Positions 34,394 to 44,112 of a stretch of DNA of 64,000 nt are shown here, piece by piece. How positions within the stretch are numbered: the stretch's first letter is position 1; every line of letters starts with the position of its first letter. Source of the stretch: Thiotrichales bacterium (GTDB lineage: Bacteria > Pseudomonadota > Gammaproteobacteria > Thiomicrospirales > Thiomicrospiraceae); NCBI GenBank assembly GCA_016938655.1, contig JAFGUG010000011.1, positions 372,001 through 436,000 of the forward strand. Reading direction: 5' to 3'. Under the pieces are notes generated by a model, which was given only the letters and a program-made list of their open reading frames with translations, searched no databases and had not been told where the DNA came from. A program made the position numbers and the translations under genes.

Positions 34394-35770
34394 ATGTCGA
34401 GTACCTTTGAACACCTAGAACTGCCGTTATCGCAAATTGATAACTTAACCGCATTGGGTTACACCACCATGACACCCATTCAAGAAGCGGCACTGCCGCC
34501 TGCACTGGATGGCAAAGACCTCATCGCCCAAGCCAAAACGGGCAGTGGTAAAACGGCTGCTTTTGGGATTCCGCTGCTTAATAAGTTGGATATTACCCGC
34601 TTTGATGTGCAAGCTTTAGTGGTTTGTCCAACGCGTGAGTTGAGCAATCAGGTGGCCGACGAGCTTCGTCGATTAGCGCGCTTTAAAAGCAATATTAAGA
34701 TTGTTGTGTTAAGTGGCGGTGTGCCAACCCGTCCACAAATTGCTTCGATGGAGCATGGTGCGCATGTGGTTGTCGGTACGCCGGGTCGTTTGAAAGACAT
34801 GATTGAGAAAAAGCACCTAGACCTCACGCAGGTTGAAACGGTGGTGTTGGATGAAGGCGATCGCATGTTAGAGATGGGCTTTAAAGAGCAAATTGTCGAC
34901 CTGTTGGAGTTTGCGCCCAAAGAGCGTCAAACCTTGTTGTTTTCCGCCACCTTTCCAGAAGACATCAGTTACATTAGCCGACGTTTTCAAAAGAATCCAA
35001 TGGAGATTGCGGTTGAATCTCAACATGGTATGGAGACGATTGATCAGCAGTTTTATATCTGTCATCACAAAGAGAAGTTAGCAGGCCTGGTGCGTATTTT
35101 GGCGTCTAGAGAGTACGACCACGCCATGATTTTTTGCAATACCAAAGCCTTAGTGCAGGATGTGGTCGGTTTCTTAAATGAGAAGGGCTTTAACGCGGTT
35201 GGGTTGCATGGTGACATGGAACAGCGTGAGCGCGAGCAGGTTTACATGCAGTTTAAACATCACAGCACCAACTTGTTAGTGGCGACCGATGTGGCCGCGC
35301 GTGGTTTGGATATAGCGGCACTGCCTGCAGTAATTAATTTTGAACTGCCACGTGATGGCGATACGTACGTTCATCGTATTGGCCGAACGGGGCGTGCTGG
35401 TTTAGAGGGGGAAGCAATCACCCTTTTCACTGAAAAAGAGAGTTACAAGTTAGAAAACCTTGGCAAAATGCAAGGTCATGCAATGGAGTATGAGTCGATT
35501 GAACGTTTGCCGCAAGTGCGTAAAAACCGCGTTGAGCCTAAGTATTTAACGTTGTATATCTCAGGTGGACGTAAAGACAAAGTGCGCCGTGGCGATGTAT
35601 TAGGTGCCATTATCAAAGAGGCGGGGGTTGCGGGTGAACACGTCGGTAAAATTGATGTGGTTGACCACTCTACTTACGTGGCAATTGAACGTGATTATGC
35701 GCACCAGGTAGTGAGTAAGCTTAACCAAGGCAAAATCAAAGGGCGACGTTTTAAAGTCGGGCGCTTGTAA
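34394..35770 (+). CDS. dbpA: ATP-dependent RNA helicase DbpA
   Basis: DbpA is a DEAD-box helicase that acts on 23S rRNA during large-subunit assembly. The 458-residue protein has AKTGSGKTAAFG (Walker A), PTRELSNQVA, the box II DEGD in VVLDEGDRMLEMGF near residue 154 (Gly in place of the usual Ala), FSATFP and HRIGRTGRAG. The C-terminal 75 residues (KDKVRRGDVLGAI...KGRRFKVGRL) form the RNA-binding domain specific to DbpA. A terminator follows directly. Confidence 0.94.
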   Translation: MSSTFEHLELPLSQIDNLTALGYTTMTPIQEAALPPALDGKDLIAQAKTGSGKTAAFGIPLLNKLDITRFDVQALVVCPTRELSNQVADELRRLARFKSNIKIVVLSGGVPTRPQIASMEHGAHVVVGTPGRLKDMIEKKHLDLTQVETVVLDEGDRMLEMGFKEQIVDLLEFAPKERQTLLFSATFPEDISYISRRFQKNPMEIAVESQHGMETIDQQFYICHHKEKLAGLVRILASREYDHAMIFCNTKALVQDVVGFLNEKGFNAVGLHGDMEQREREQVYMQFKHHSTNLLVATDVAARGLDIAALPAVINFELPRDGDTYVHRIGRTGRAGLEGEAITLFTEKESYKLENLGKMQGHAMEYESIERLPQVRKNRVEPKYLTLYISGGRKDKVRRGDVLGAIIKEAGVAGEHVGKIDVVDHSTYVAIERDYAHQVVSKLNQGKIKGRRFKVGRL

Positions 35771-35793
35771 TCGGTTTACTGAAGTATAAGCAA

Positions 35794-35825
35794 TAAAAAA
35801 GGGGCGGATTAAGCCCCATTTTTTT
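35794..35825. terminator. Bidirectional terminator between dbpA and bcp
   Basis: GGGGC pairs with GCCCC around a seven-base loop, with AAAAAA before and ATTTTTTT after, in the convergent gap. Confidence 0.88.
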
Positions 35826-35853
35826 AGTTAAATTTTAACCATCTGGATCGGTT

Positions 35854-36318
35854 TTATAAGTTTTGAACGCGCGTTAACATCGCTTGAGCGTGACCTTCTG
35901 GCGCAACTTGATAGATGGCTTCTTCTAAAATGCCTGCTTTGTTAATCACAAAGGTAGAGCGCACAATGCCCATTTTGGAGACGCCATTTTTCTCTTTCAG
36001 TTGCCAAACGCCGTAGGCATCACAAACACTGCCATCGGTATCGGCTAACAAGTCTACTTTTAAGCCAAACTTATCAATAAACGCTTGGTGACTGCCACAG
36101 TCGTCTTTGCTCACACCAATCACCACCGTATCTGCTTGGGCAAAGTCCGCTGCTAGTGCGGTAAATTCGTTGGCTTCAATGGTGCAACCTGGTGTGTCAT
36201 CTTTGGGGTAAAAGTACAAAACCACGTTTTGTGTGTTTTTAAAGTCAGCTAGAGAGACGGGTTTACCGGCTTGATTGACACTGCTGAAATCTGGAGCAAT
36301 CTGTTGAGTTTGAAGCAT
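35854..36318 (-). CDS. bcp: Thioredoxin-dependent peroxiredoxin (Bcp/PrxQ)
   Basis: This 154-residue peroxidase reduces hydroperoxides using thioredoxin. The peroxidatic Cys is Cys45 in KDDTPGCTIEANEF; the Glu/Ala residues after it are family-typical. The Cys five residues later found in many PrxQ proteins is absent, but Cys74 in SKDDCGSHQAF could be the resolving cysteine. No export signal is present. The gene is a single unit converging on dbpA. Confidence 0.93.
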   Translation of the reverse strand: MLQTQQIAPDFSSVNQAGKPVSLADFKNTQNVVLYFYPKDDTPGCTIEANEFTALAADFAQADTVVIGVSKDDCGSHQAFIDKFGLKVDLLADTDGSVCDAYGVWQLKEKNGVSKMGIVRSTFVINKAGILEEAIYQVAPEGHAQAMLTRVQNL

Positions 36319-36521
36319 GAGTGAGTCCTTTTGAATCTTAAACGAAAGGTTTTAAAAGGTCATCATATCCAAAATAAATCGATTAAAGCGCCTTTTAGCG
36401 CGTTTTTATTCTAATTGGCTCAATCATCGGGGGTATTCAATGCGGTTAAGCTTCGAATAGGATAAAATTTACGAAGTTTTATTTATCATTTAAGTAAACC
36501 TGAAATGGCAGTGCGTTTTTT

Positions 36522-39176
36522 ATGTTCAGGTTTCATCAAGCCGGAGTTTGGGTGTTAAAACAGTCTTCAAATAAGCCTATTTATATCATTTCCTTATTGG
36601 TGTTTCTGCTGGCATTCTCAGTTAACTTAGTTCGCTATGAGCTGAAACAAGCACAAAATTACGAAGCCTTAGAAAAACACTTTGCTCTGCAAGCAGACAA
36701 TTATTTTTCGTCAATTGAACAGGCTGTTAAAGTCGAAATTGAACGCTTAAATGCCTTAGCGGCGGCGTTTAAAATTCAAGGTGCTTTGGACGAAAATCAA
36801 TTTGATGCTTATGCGCAGGTTATTACCGCTTCCAAAAACTCAATTCAAGCCTTAGCGTGGTTGCCCATGGTCACTTCAAGCGAGCGAGCTCAGTTTGAAG
36901 CCAGTCTGCGTCAGCGCAAAACATTGCATACCTCGATTATGCTTAAAACCTATCAAGGGTTAAAAGTCTCACCCAATCAGCCTTGGTATCTTCCTGTTAA
37001 ATACATCTACCCCTTGCAAGGCAATGAAGCCGCAATTGGTTTAGACGTGAATGCCGTCACCATTGAAAAAAGGGCGCTTGATGCGGCTAAGAACCTTAAT
37101 AAGCCAGTCATTACTGCGCCCGTTCGGATTGTGCAAGAGACCGCCACTCAAAAAGCTGCGTTAATTTATCAACCCATCTTTACAGACTCGCAGCCTAAAA
37201 CCTTAAAAGGCTATGTGGGCTTGGTGTTACGCATGCAGGACTTTTTTGATTTTGTAAAAGCCGACCATTTTTTGAACAGTGCATTAAGTTATAGCATTGC
37301 CGATATCAGTGCCGATGTTGTTGCCAAACCGGCCTTTTTTGTAAATGAACCGTTGGATAGTTCCATTCCAGAGGCGTTTTATAAAGAGGCGTTTCATACC
37401 TTTACAATCGGCGAGCGCACTTGGTCTTTGGCGATAAAAGGCGATGTACGTAATTTGAGTGGTTATCAAACCTTTATGATTAAAGGGAACCCTATTTTAG
37501 GGGGCACCTTGATTAGTTTTATGGCGGCCTTTCTGATATTTGGCTTACTCAGTTATCGTCGTGATCATCTTCTGAACAAAGCCGCTTTGCAAGTTGAAAA
37601 AAACCGATTTGAGAGTTTTTTAGAGTACAACACGGATGCGTTCTTTATGACTCAAAAAAATGGCAAAATTGTCAGTGTCAACGACCAAGCCACACGCTTA
37701 ACCGGTTATAGCCGTGAACAACTTCTGACTATGAATTTAACCGATGTTGAAAAGGGACATTCACGCAAAGAGTTATTGAATATTTATAGAAAGCTCGATT
37801 TTAAGCAACGGGTATTGATTGAAAGTATCTGTTTAAGAAAGGATCGGCTTGAGTTACCCATTGAGATAAACAGTACTAAGTTTTTAATTGATGGTGAGGT
37901 CATGATTGGCTCATTTGTTCGCGATATGACTGAACAGGTGCGTTTTAAAGCGCTATCGGAAGATAACATCGCCTTAGAAGAGGCGTTACAAAATTACACT
38001 CAACAGTTAAAAGAACAAAAAAATGCTTTTGAAACCGTATTTGAAAAATCGGCTGATGGTATTTTAATTGCTTCCGGTCGACGCATTATTGATTGTAATG
38101 AGGCGACGCTGCAAAAATTTGGGTACGCCTCAAAGGCCGAGGTTCTCAAGCAACCTAATAGTTTGTTTGCGCCTAAGTTTCAGCCGGACGGCTCTAAGTC
38201 TGTCAGCAAGGGGAACCAGATGCTATTAAAATGCTTAAAGCAGGGGTCGCATAACTTTGAGTGGGTCAACCGAAAATCCAGTGGCGAACTGTTCTGGAGT
38301 GATGTGGTATTGACGCGCTTAAATTTAAATGGCGAAATTCGAGTGCACATCGCTTTTCGTGATATCTCGCAGCGTAAAAAATTAGAAGCCGACTTAATGA
38401 AAGCCAAAGAGAGGGCGGAGCAGGCGAGTTTAGCGAAGTCGGATTTTTTAGCCAGTATGTCACATGAAATCCGCACACCATTACACGGTATTTTGAGTTA
38501 CTCAAACTTAGGGATTGACCGTTTAGAGAGCGTTAATAAAGCCAAATTAGCGCGCTATTTTGAGTTAATTAATACCAGTGGTCAGCGTTTGATGCTGTTG
38601 TTGAATGATCTACTGGATTCGGCAAAACTTGAAAACCGTAGTATGCAGTTTGAGTTTGCCATTCGTGATATTAAGGTGGTTTTAGAGCAAGCCATCTCTG
38701 AGCAGGCCTCGGTACTCGACAATAAAAAGATCGAACTTATATCCCCTAATCACTCGCAAACGGCTTATTTTGATGCAATACGAATTCGCCAAGTGTTTGC
38801 GAATTTGATTTCGAATGCGATTAAATTTTCTCAAGAAGGCAGTCAGATTGTGATTGAGTATGCATTACAACCAAATGACACGGTTCTGATTTCGGTCAGA
38901 GACTTTGGTACGGGGATTCATCAAGATGCCTTGTTGATTATCTTTGATAAATTTACCCAAAGTCATGTTGAGCATGATTCGATCCCTGGAACCGGTTTGG
39001 GTTTAGCCATTTGCAAAGAGATTATTGAAGCCCATAATGGTTCAATTTGGGCTGAAAACGCCGAGTCACGTGGGGCAATCTTTAAATTTACTTTGCCGCT
39101 TAATATGCCTATTGCTCCTTCTAAAAACCTGCCAGAAACCGACCCAATCAAAAACAAGTCTGGGGATGACATCTAA
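36522..39176 (+). CDS. Hybrid-less sensor histidine kinase with CHASE and two PAS domains
   Basis: This 884-residue membrane kinase has, in order: a membrane segment at residues 20-38, a periplasmic CHASE-type sensor (about 45-315, with ALAWLPMV and YVGLVLRM), a second membrane segment (about 325-345), PAS 1 (about 362-470), PAS 2 (about 505-625), a HisKA domain with the phospho-acceptor in SHEIRTPLHG near His647, and an ATPase domain with NLISNAIKF, DFGTGIH and GTGLGLAICKEI. The stop shares one base with the start of the response regulator/phosphatase gene, which is its likely partner. The signal is unknown. Confidence 0.9.
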   Translation: MFRFHQAGVWVLKQSSNKPIYIISLLVFLLAFSVNLVRYELKQAQNYEALEKHFALQADNYFSSIEQAVKVEIERLNALAAAFKIQGALDENQFDAYAQVITASKNSIQALAWLPMVTSSERAQFEASLRQRKTLHTSIMLKTYQGLKVSPNQPWYLPVKYIYPLQGNEAAIGLDVNAVTIEKRALDAAKNLNKPVITAPVRIVQETATQKAALIYQPIFTDSQPKTLKGYVGLVLRMQDFFDFVKADHFLNSALSYSIADISADVVAKPAFFVNEPLDSSIPEAFYKEAFHTFTIGERTWSLAIKGDVRNLSGYQTFMIKGNPILGGTLISFMAAFLIFGLLSYRRDHLLNKAALQVEKNRFESFLEYNTDAFFMTQKNGKIVSVNDQATRLTGYSREQLLTMNLTDVEKGHSRKELLNIYRKLDFKQRVLIESICLRKDRLELPIEINSTKFLIDGEVMIGSFVRDMTEQVRFKALSEDNIALEEALQNYTQQLKEQKNAFETVFEKSADGILIASGRRIIDCNEATLQKFGYASKAEVLKQPNSLFAPKFQPDGSKSVSKGNQMLLKCLKQGSHNFEWVNRKSSGELFWSDVVLTRLNLNGEIRVHIAFRDISQRKKLEADLMKAKERAEQASLAKSDFLASMSHEIRTPLHGILSYSNLGIDRLESVNKAKLARYFELINTSGQRLMLLLNDLLDSAKLENRSMQFEFAIRDIKVVLEQAISEQASVLDNKKIELISPNHSQTAYFDAIRIRQVFANLISNAIKFSQEGSQIVIEYALQPNDTVLISVRDFGTGIHQDALLIIFDKFTQSHVEHDSIPGTGLGLAICKEIIEAHNGSIWAENAESRGAIFKFTLPLNMPIAPSKNLPETDPIKNKSGDDI

Positions 39177-40294
39177 TGGATGCACTGCCTTATATCTTAG
39201 CCATTGACGATGAGCCAATTAACCGTTTTGTATTAGAGGACCTATTAGAAGAGGGCTATGAATTACAGCTATTGGAAAGTGGACAGGCCTGCTTAGAGAG
39301 CGTTGCGTTGCGTGCACCGGATTTGATTCTGCTGGATATTAATATGCCAGACATGGACGGTTACGAAGTGTGCAAGCGTTTGCAAGCAGACCCACTCACG
39401 CGTGAAATTCCCATTATTTTCCTAACGGCACGTATTCAAGTTTCTGAAGAGAAAAAAGGGTTTGAGTTGGGGGCAGTGGACTACATAACCAAACCGTTTT
39501 CAGAGGCGTTATTATTGGCGCGGATTAAAACCCATTTGAGTTTGGCGCAATCTAAATCGCAACTGGCTCAGCACAACGCCTTTTTGCAAAAAGAGCGTGC
39601 TTATATAGAGCGCATTATTTTGAATATGCGAAATGATGCTGACTTTGTTGATGAGTCAATTCAATATCTGATTACGCCCGTTGAAAAAACCAATGGCGAT
39701 TTGCTGTTATCTGCCAAGTCGGGGGGGCATCGCTATTTTTTGATTGGCGATTTCACTGGGCATGGTTTAGCCGCAGCCATGGGTGGGCCGTTAGTTTCAT
39801 CGCTGTTTTATATGTTAGCCAACGAGCAACAGCCATTGGAGTTGATTGTTGAAGTTTTAAACCAAGAGTTATACAAAAAAATGCCAACCGATCTCTTTAT
39901 GGCAGGCCTGTTTATTGACTGGGATACTCAAGCTCAAAGGGTCAAAATATGGAACTATGGGTTATCCGATGTGTTTCATTACCGAGATAACGAATTGATT
40001 AATAGTGTGAGTTCGTCGGGTTTAGCGTTGGGCATTTTAGATAAGCCGCTTTCAATGAACCCAAGTGCGGTTTTAGCCGTTGAAAAGGGGGATCGGCTGT
40101 ACGGGTTTTCGGATGGATTGGTAGAAGCGAAATCAGAGTCCAGAGAGCTGTTTGGAAAGCAACGCTTGTGTCATGCGTTGCAAAAAATCAACGACCATCA
40201 TTTTAGTTTGGATGATTTATATGGCGAATTGAATCGATTTGCAGCCAAAGATGGCATAACCGATGATATCACTCTGCTAGAGATTCAAGTGTAA
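39176..40294 (+). CDS. Response regulator with PP2C-type (SpoIIE/RsbU-like) phosphatase output
   Basis: This 372-residue protein has a receiver domain (residues 6-125; phospho-acceptor Asp54 in LLDINMPDMDGYE, with Lys near 107 in DYITKPF), a short helical linker, and a PP2C-type serine phosphatase domain of the SpoIIE group (GDFTGHGLAAAMGGP, YGFSDGLVEAKS, ITDDITLLEIQ). It would be switched by the overlapping kinase and would dephosphorylate an anti-sigma-factor antagonist of STAS type. A lone STAS gene lies at 51133. Two palindrome variants in the gene encode Gln-Ala-Cys and Ala-Gly-Leu. Confidence 0.9.
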   Translation: MDALPYILAIDDEPINRFVLEDLLEEGYELQLLESGQACLESVALRAPDLILLDINMPDMDGYEVCKRLQADPLTREIPIIFLTARIQVSEEKKGFELGAVDYITKPFSEALLLARIKTHLSLAQSKSQLAQHNAFLQKERAYIERIILNMRNDADFVDESIQYLITPVEKTNGDLLLSAKSGGHRYFLIGDFTGHGLAAAMGGPLVSSLFYMLANEQQPLELIVEVLNQELYKKMPTDLFMAGLFIDWDTQAQRVKIWNYGLSDVFHYRDNELINSVSSSGLALGILDKPLSMNPSAVLAVEKGDRLYGFSDGLVEAKSESRELFGKQRLCHALQKINDHHFSLDDLYGELNRFAAKDGITDDITLLEIQV

Positions 40295-40341
40295 CGCGCC
40301 AGTTGCAATGGCAATGGCATTGACATATGGTTTATGGGGTT

Positions 40342-40563
40342 TTAAGGTTGGTTTGAATCTTTGTCTTGGTCGCGATACTTTTCAGCAATTTTTTGGGTGT
40401 AGCTAAACGATAACCACAATGCTGGAAACGTCGCTAAAAAAGTGAACAGGCCTGTCAGCAGGGCATCGTTTGTTTCAGCCCCTTGATAGGTGACAATCCC
40501 AACAACCACAAACGCTAAAATGAGGCTATTTCTAAGTGCGCGTTTAACAGGTGACATGAACAT
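40342..40563 (-). CDS. Small two-segment membrane protein
   Basis: This 73-residue protein has AAGGA before its ATG, two membrane segments (about 11-27 and 36-52) and a charged C terminus (KIAEKYRDQDKD). I do not recognise a family. It follows the rhodanese gene on the minus strand by 35 bases and may be the last gene of that run. A palindrome variant ACAGGCCTGT (40446-40455) encodes Thr-Gly-Leu-Phe. Confidence 0.65.
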   Translation of the reverse strand: MFMSPVKRALRNSLILAFVVVGIVTYQGAETNDALLTGLFTFLATFPALWLSFSYTQKIAEKYRDQDKDSNQP

Positions 40564-40598
40564 GGTGGTGTATCCTTAGTATGAGTTCTGGAAACGGT

Positions 40599-41498
40599 TT
40601 AAGGTTGTTTTCCCAGTTTCAGAGGCAGTGATTCATCAATGGCGTATTCTTGCATTGAAGCATCGTAAAGCTTTACGTTTGTAAAGCCAAGACTTTGCAA
40701 CATCACCACGGAATGAGCGGCACGGTGTCCTGAGTTACAGTAGACAATAATCGGCTGTTGTTTGTCTTGTATCTGAATCTCTGCGAGTTGATTTAATAAC
40801 GTTTTTTCTTCGACCAACTTAAAGCCATTATAAGCATTGACGGCACGAGTCCAATCAAACCAAACAGCAGAAGGAATATGCCCTGAACGTTTCTGTTTTG
40901 GATCACCGACATATTCAGCTTCGGTACGAATATCTAATAAGATCGTTTTAGGATCTTTGATCGCTACTAGTACTTCAGTTTTATCAGCGGTGAGTGCATT
41001 CGTTAAATTGGTTTTAGGCTGACGATAAAAGCTCTTTGCCAGTCTATCGGGAACGGCTTGCGTGACTTTATAGCCACCTAACACCCAAGAGACCGTGCCT
41101 CCATCCATAATATTGACCTTGGGATGCTGTAATTTCTTTAACTCCCAATAGAGTCGACTGGCATCCAAATTTCCCATGTCATCGTAAATGACAATATGGT
41201 CTTCGTTTTTAATGCCTAATTCAGACAACACCATCGTCATATAATCTGCCCCACCACTCAAGGCAATGCCATTCTGTGGACGAATTAACCAAGCGTAGTT
41301 CACCCAAATGGCGTTGGGAAGGTGAAATTTTTGGTAACTGCTCTGGCTACTTAAGTCGATTAAAACCAGCTTGTCTTGGTGCTGATTGACCCAGTCGGTT
41401 GAGACAAATATCGACGGTTCGGTTTTAGCGAGTGCCGGAACGCTCAATAGATAAAAGAGTAGTGCGAGTGCGGTTAATAGAGGTTTAAAGTTCAACAT
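40599..41498 (-). CDS. Exported two-domain rhodanese (thiosulfate/3-mercaptopyruvate sulfurtransferase)
   Basis: This 299-residue protein has a signal peptide (residues 1-24, cleavage after PALA) and two rhodanese domains. The first domain lacks the active Cys; the second has Cys254 in the loop VYCNSGHRA, with LLDIRTEAEYVG upstream. It would transfer sulfane sulfur in the periplasm, which suits a sulfur-oxidising lifestyle. It lies 14 bases after the DUF1841 gene at the end of the nth-rnf run. The donor, thiosulfate or mercaptopyruvate, cannot be decided. Confidence 0.9.
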   Translation of the reverse strand: MLNFKPLLTALALLFYLLSVPALAKTEPSIFVSTDWVNQHQDKLVLIDLSSQSSYQKFHLPNAIWVNYAWLIRPQNGIALSGGADYMTMVLSELGIKNEDHIVIYDDMGNLDASRLYWELKKLQHPKVNIMDGGTVSWVLGGYKVTQAVPDRLAKSFYRQPKTNLTNALTADKTEVLVAIKDPKTILLDIRTEAEYVGDPKQKRSGHIPSAVWFDWTRAVNAYNGFKLVEEKTLLNQLAEIQIQDKQQPIIVYCNSGHRAAHSVVMLQSLGFTNVKLYDASMQEYAIDESLPLKLGKQP

Positions 41499-41512
41499 AC
41501 TTATTTATGATC

Positions 41513-41944
41513 CTATTTTAGTAATAGCGATTGCAGGCAGCGTAAATACGCTTGCTCGTCGGGTTCTACTTGGTCACGTTGCGCCATCCAGAGCGACTCC
41601 GCAAGACAGTCCATCATCGCGTGTTCGGTGGCATGCACGTCGCCGAGCCGTTGGCCCAGTTGTTGGTAAACGGCTTGAATACCAGCAGGACGATCCATGG
41701 ACACTTGCTCTTGCAAGCCTAGGTGCATGCCCATGTGTAAAAACGGATTGGTTTCCCCGTCTTCCGGTTTGTATTCGTTACCCAAGTGTTTCTCATTACT
41801 GAGCATGGCATGGTATTCGGGGTGAATGTGAATAATTCGCGCCACCATCTGCTCCATGGCATCCATGGGTTGCCCGGTTTGATGTTTCTTCCAGGTATCG
41901 ACATAAAACTGTCGAAGGCGGTCTCTTTCTGAGGTGTAAAACAT
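41513..41944 (-). CDS. DUF1841 family protein
   Basis: This 143-residue soluble protein matches DUF1841: FYTSERDRLRQFYVDTWKKH, IHPEYHAML, ETNPFLHMGMHLGLQEQVSMDRP and HDVE-like GDVHATEHAMMDCLAE. Several His and Asp/Glu residues suggest a helical metal- or ligand-binding fold, but the function is unknown. It often occurs next to nth, as here (49 bases downstream of it on the same strand). Confidence 0.9.
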   Translation of the reverse strand: MFYTSERDRLRQFYVDTWKKHQTGQPMDAMEQMVARIIHIHPEYHAMLSNEKHLGNEYKPEDGETNPFLHMGMHLGLQEQVSMDRPAGIQAVYQQLGQRLGDVHATEHAMMDCLAESLWMAQRDQVEPDEQAYLRCLQSLLLK

Positions 41945-41993
41945 AGGTCGAGGTGTCGTCCTTTAATTGTTCTATGATGTGTTTTAGTAAAGG

Positions 41994-42626
41994 TTATTCG
42001 GTTTTGTCTTTAAATTCACACAGGTCGTAAATACAGCAAGCGCCACAACGAGGTTTACGTGCCATGCAAGTATAACGACCATGTAAAATCAGCAGGTGAT
42101 GGGCTGGAATTAAATATTGTTTAGGGATAAATTTAAGCAGGTTTTTTTCCACTTCTAAGACATTTTTACCGGGTGCTAATTTGGTACGATTTGAAACCCG
42201 GAATATGTGCGTATCGACTGCCATAGTCGGATGACCAAAGGCGGTATTTAACACCACATTCGCCGTTTTTCTTCCCACACCCGGTAAAGCTTCTAGGGCG
42301 GCACGATCTTCTGGCACTTCGCTGTTATGAAGGTCAATCAACATTTTGCAGGTTTTAATGATGTTGGCACCTTTGGTATTAAACAGACCTATGGTTTTGA
42401 TGTAGGTTTTTAACCCATCTTCACCTAACGCGTAGATTGCTTCTGGGGTATTGGCCACCGGAAACAGTTTATCGGTGGCAATATTAACGCCCTTGTCGGT
42501 GGCTTGCGCAGAGAGAATAACCGCAATCAACAGTTCAAAAGTCGAGCTGTAGTTAAGTTCGGTTTCCGGATCTGGAATCGCGGCGCTCAGTCTTTCAAAG
42601 ATTTCAAGGCGTTTCTGTTTGTTCAT
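41994..42626 (-). CDS. nth: Endonuclease III
   Basis: This DNA glycosylase/AP lyase removes oxidised pyrimidines. The 210-residue protein has the helix-hairpin-helix LPGVGRKTANVVLN with the catalytic Lys, the catalytic Asp in AVDTHIFRVSNR, and a C-terminal [4Fe-4S] loop with the spacing C-x6-C-x2-C-x5-C (CMARKPRCGACCIYDLC). It follows rnfE by 68 bases, a common arrangement in Gammaproteobacteria. A GCAGGCCTGC palindrome lies in that gap. Confidence 0.96.
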   Translation of the reverse strand: MNKQKRLEIFERLSAAIPDPETELNYSSTFELLIAVILSAQATDKGVNIATDKLFPVANTPEAIYALGEDGLKTYIKTIGLFNTKGANIIKTCKMLIDLHNSEVPEDRAALEALPGVGRKTANVVLNTAFGHPTMAVDTHIFRVSNRTKLAPGKNVLEVEKNLLKFIPKQYLIPAHHLLILHGRYTCMARKPRCGACCIYDLCEFKDKTE

Positions 42627-42668
42627 GGTGTGTTTGTTCTGTTTTTCTCTTTAGCCTTTTCAAATTGA

Positions 42669-42678
42669 GCAGGCCTGC
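42669..42678. repeat. GCAGGCCTGC palindrome between rnfE and nth
   Basis: An exact copy with TGA before and TGACTTTTGA after, 43 bases before the nth start and 17 bases past the rnfE stop. Confidence 0.9.
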
Positions 42679-42694
42679 TGACTTTTGAATGACC

Positions 42695-43459
42695 TTATTG
42701 GGGCTTTATGGTTGAAACAACCGCCACTTGAATGCCTAAATCTTTCTGTTTGCTTGAGACTTTTTTAGCGTCGTAAAAGTTTTTAAAGGCGATTAACAGT
42801 CCTAAACCAATAAACGCCCCAGGTGGCAAGATAGCCAGTAACACACCGTGATAGTCCCCGCCAAAATGAATCGTCCAACTGCGAGCCGATTCACCAAACA
42901 TTAAGTAGGCTTGGTCAAACAAGGTACCGTTACCAATCATTTCGCGCATGGCGCCCAATAAAACCAAAATAAATAGAAAACCCACGCCCATAAAGAAGCC
43001 GTCCACTAATGCTTTATCAATGGTGTTTTTTGAGGCGTACGCTTCTGCACGCCCTAAGATGGCACAGTTGGTCACAATTAACGGAATGAATATTCCTAAA
43101 ATACCGTGCAGGGTATGGAAGTAGGCGTTCATCAGCAGGTCGATAATGGTCACTGCGGTGGCGATAATGGCAATAAACACCGGAATACGAATCTCATCGG
43201 AAACGTGATTACGAATCAGTGACACCAAAACATTTGAGGCCAGCAACACAAACAGGGTTGCAAGCCCCAGTCCTAGGCCGTTAATGGTGTTATTCGACAC
43301 GGCTAAAAGCGGGCATAAACCCAGAAGTGCCACTAAGGCTTGGTTGTTATTCCATAAACCATTTTCAGCAATCAATTTGTAGTCTGCCCAACGCGATTTT
43401 TTGGGTGTACTGATTGAAGTTGCGGTATCCGTAATACTGGGATTGGTGGCTTCACTCAT
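42695..43459 (-). CDS. rnfE: Rnf electron transport complex subunit E
   Basis: RnfE is an integral membrane subunit of the Rnf ion-translocating ferredoxin:NAD oxidoreductase (Rsx). The 254-residue protein has a 30-residue N-terminal extension, then six membrane segments with [38 protein letters not shown] and [19 protein letters not shown]. The conserved Cys residues that hold the shared iron site are in LLGLCP and TNCA. Its start overlaps rnfG by 8 bases. Confidence 0.93.
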   Translation of the reverse strand: MSEATNPSITDTATSISTPKKSRWADYKLIAENGLWNNNQALVALLGLCPLLAVSNNTINGLGLGLATLFVLLASNVLVSLIRNHVSDEIRIPVFIAIIATAVTIIDLLMNAYFHTLHGILGIFIPLIVTNCAILGRAEAYASKNTIDKALVDGFFMGVGFLFILVLLGAMREMIGNGTLFDQAYLMFGESARSWTIHFGGDYHGVLLAILPPGAFIGLGLLIAFKNFYDAKKVSSKQKDLGIQVAVVSTIKPQ

Positions 43460-44096
43460 ACAAAAACTCGCTCTGTTGTTTCACTAATAAAAGGGTGCGT
43501 TTAACTTGTCCAACCACCGCTCGCGGTGTAATCGTGGCGCCTGTGAATTGATCAAAATCGCCGCCGTCTTTTTTGACCGCCCAAAGAGGGTCGTTATCAT
43601 CTCGAAGGTTGCGACCATCGAATTCAAGAATCCATGGGTTTTTATTGAGCTCTATTTTATCGCCTAGCCCTGGGGTTTCTTTGTGTTTGAGTACGCGCAC
43701 ACCGGCGACACGATTGTCGGCAAGAATCCCCATCAACATATAGATGTTTCCACTGTAACCATTGGGCGCAATGGTGGTCAGGATTAGACCTGCAGGCTTG
43801 CCATTTTTACGGGCGCGATAAACCATAATCGGCTCTTCACTGCCCAAAACCTCTAAGGTTTTAGGGTCGGTTAACAGTAAGGTGTCTTGTAAAGGGTCGT
43901 TATCGTATAACTCGACTGGCATGACTTGGTTAAGGGTATCCAGTAAGTTTTGGCGTTCAGCTTCACTGACTAATGGGTCAGTGATGGTTTTGACACCAAG
44001 TAACAGCACAATACTAATGAGAACAAACAGGCTTAACTTGCCGGCCGAAGCAAACATAATGGTCAGTAATTTCTTAAAATTAGGGGGTTGGTTCAT
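43452..44096 (-). CDS. rnfG: Rnf electron transport complex subunit G
   Basis: RnfG is the membrane-anchored FMN-bearing subunit of the Rnf complex. I start it at the Met of [15 protein letters not shown], giving 214 residues, the usual family length; an upstream ATG would add 20 residues overlapping rnfD. A membrane segment is at residues 15-35. The FMN is covalently bound through the second Thr of the TGAT motif in [12 protein letters not shown]. It lies 16 bases after rnfD. Confidence 0.92.
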   Translation of the reverse strand: MNQPPNFKKLLTIMFASAGKLSLFVLISIVLLLGVKTITDPLVSEAERQNLLDTLNQVMPVELYDNDPLQDTLLLTDPKTLEVLGSEEPIMVYRARKNGKPAGLILTTIAPNGYSGNIYMLMGILADNRVAGVRVLKHKETPGLGDKIELNKNPWILEFDGRNLRDDNDPLWAVKKDGGDFDQFTGATITPRAVVGQVKRTLLLVKQQSEFLYE

Positions 44097-44112
44097 GCTA
44101 TTTTCTTTCACT

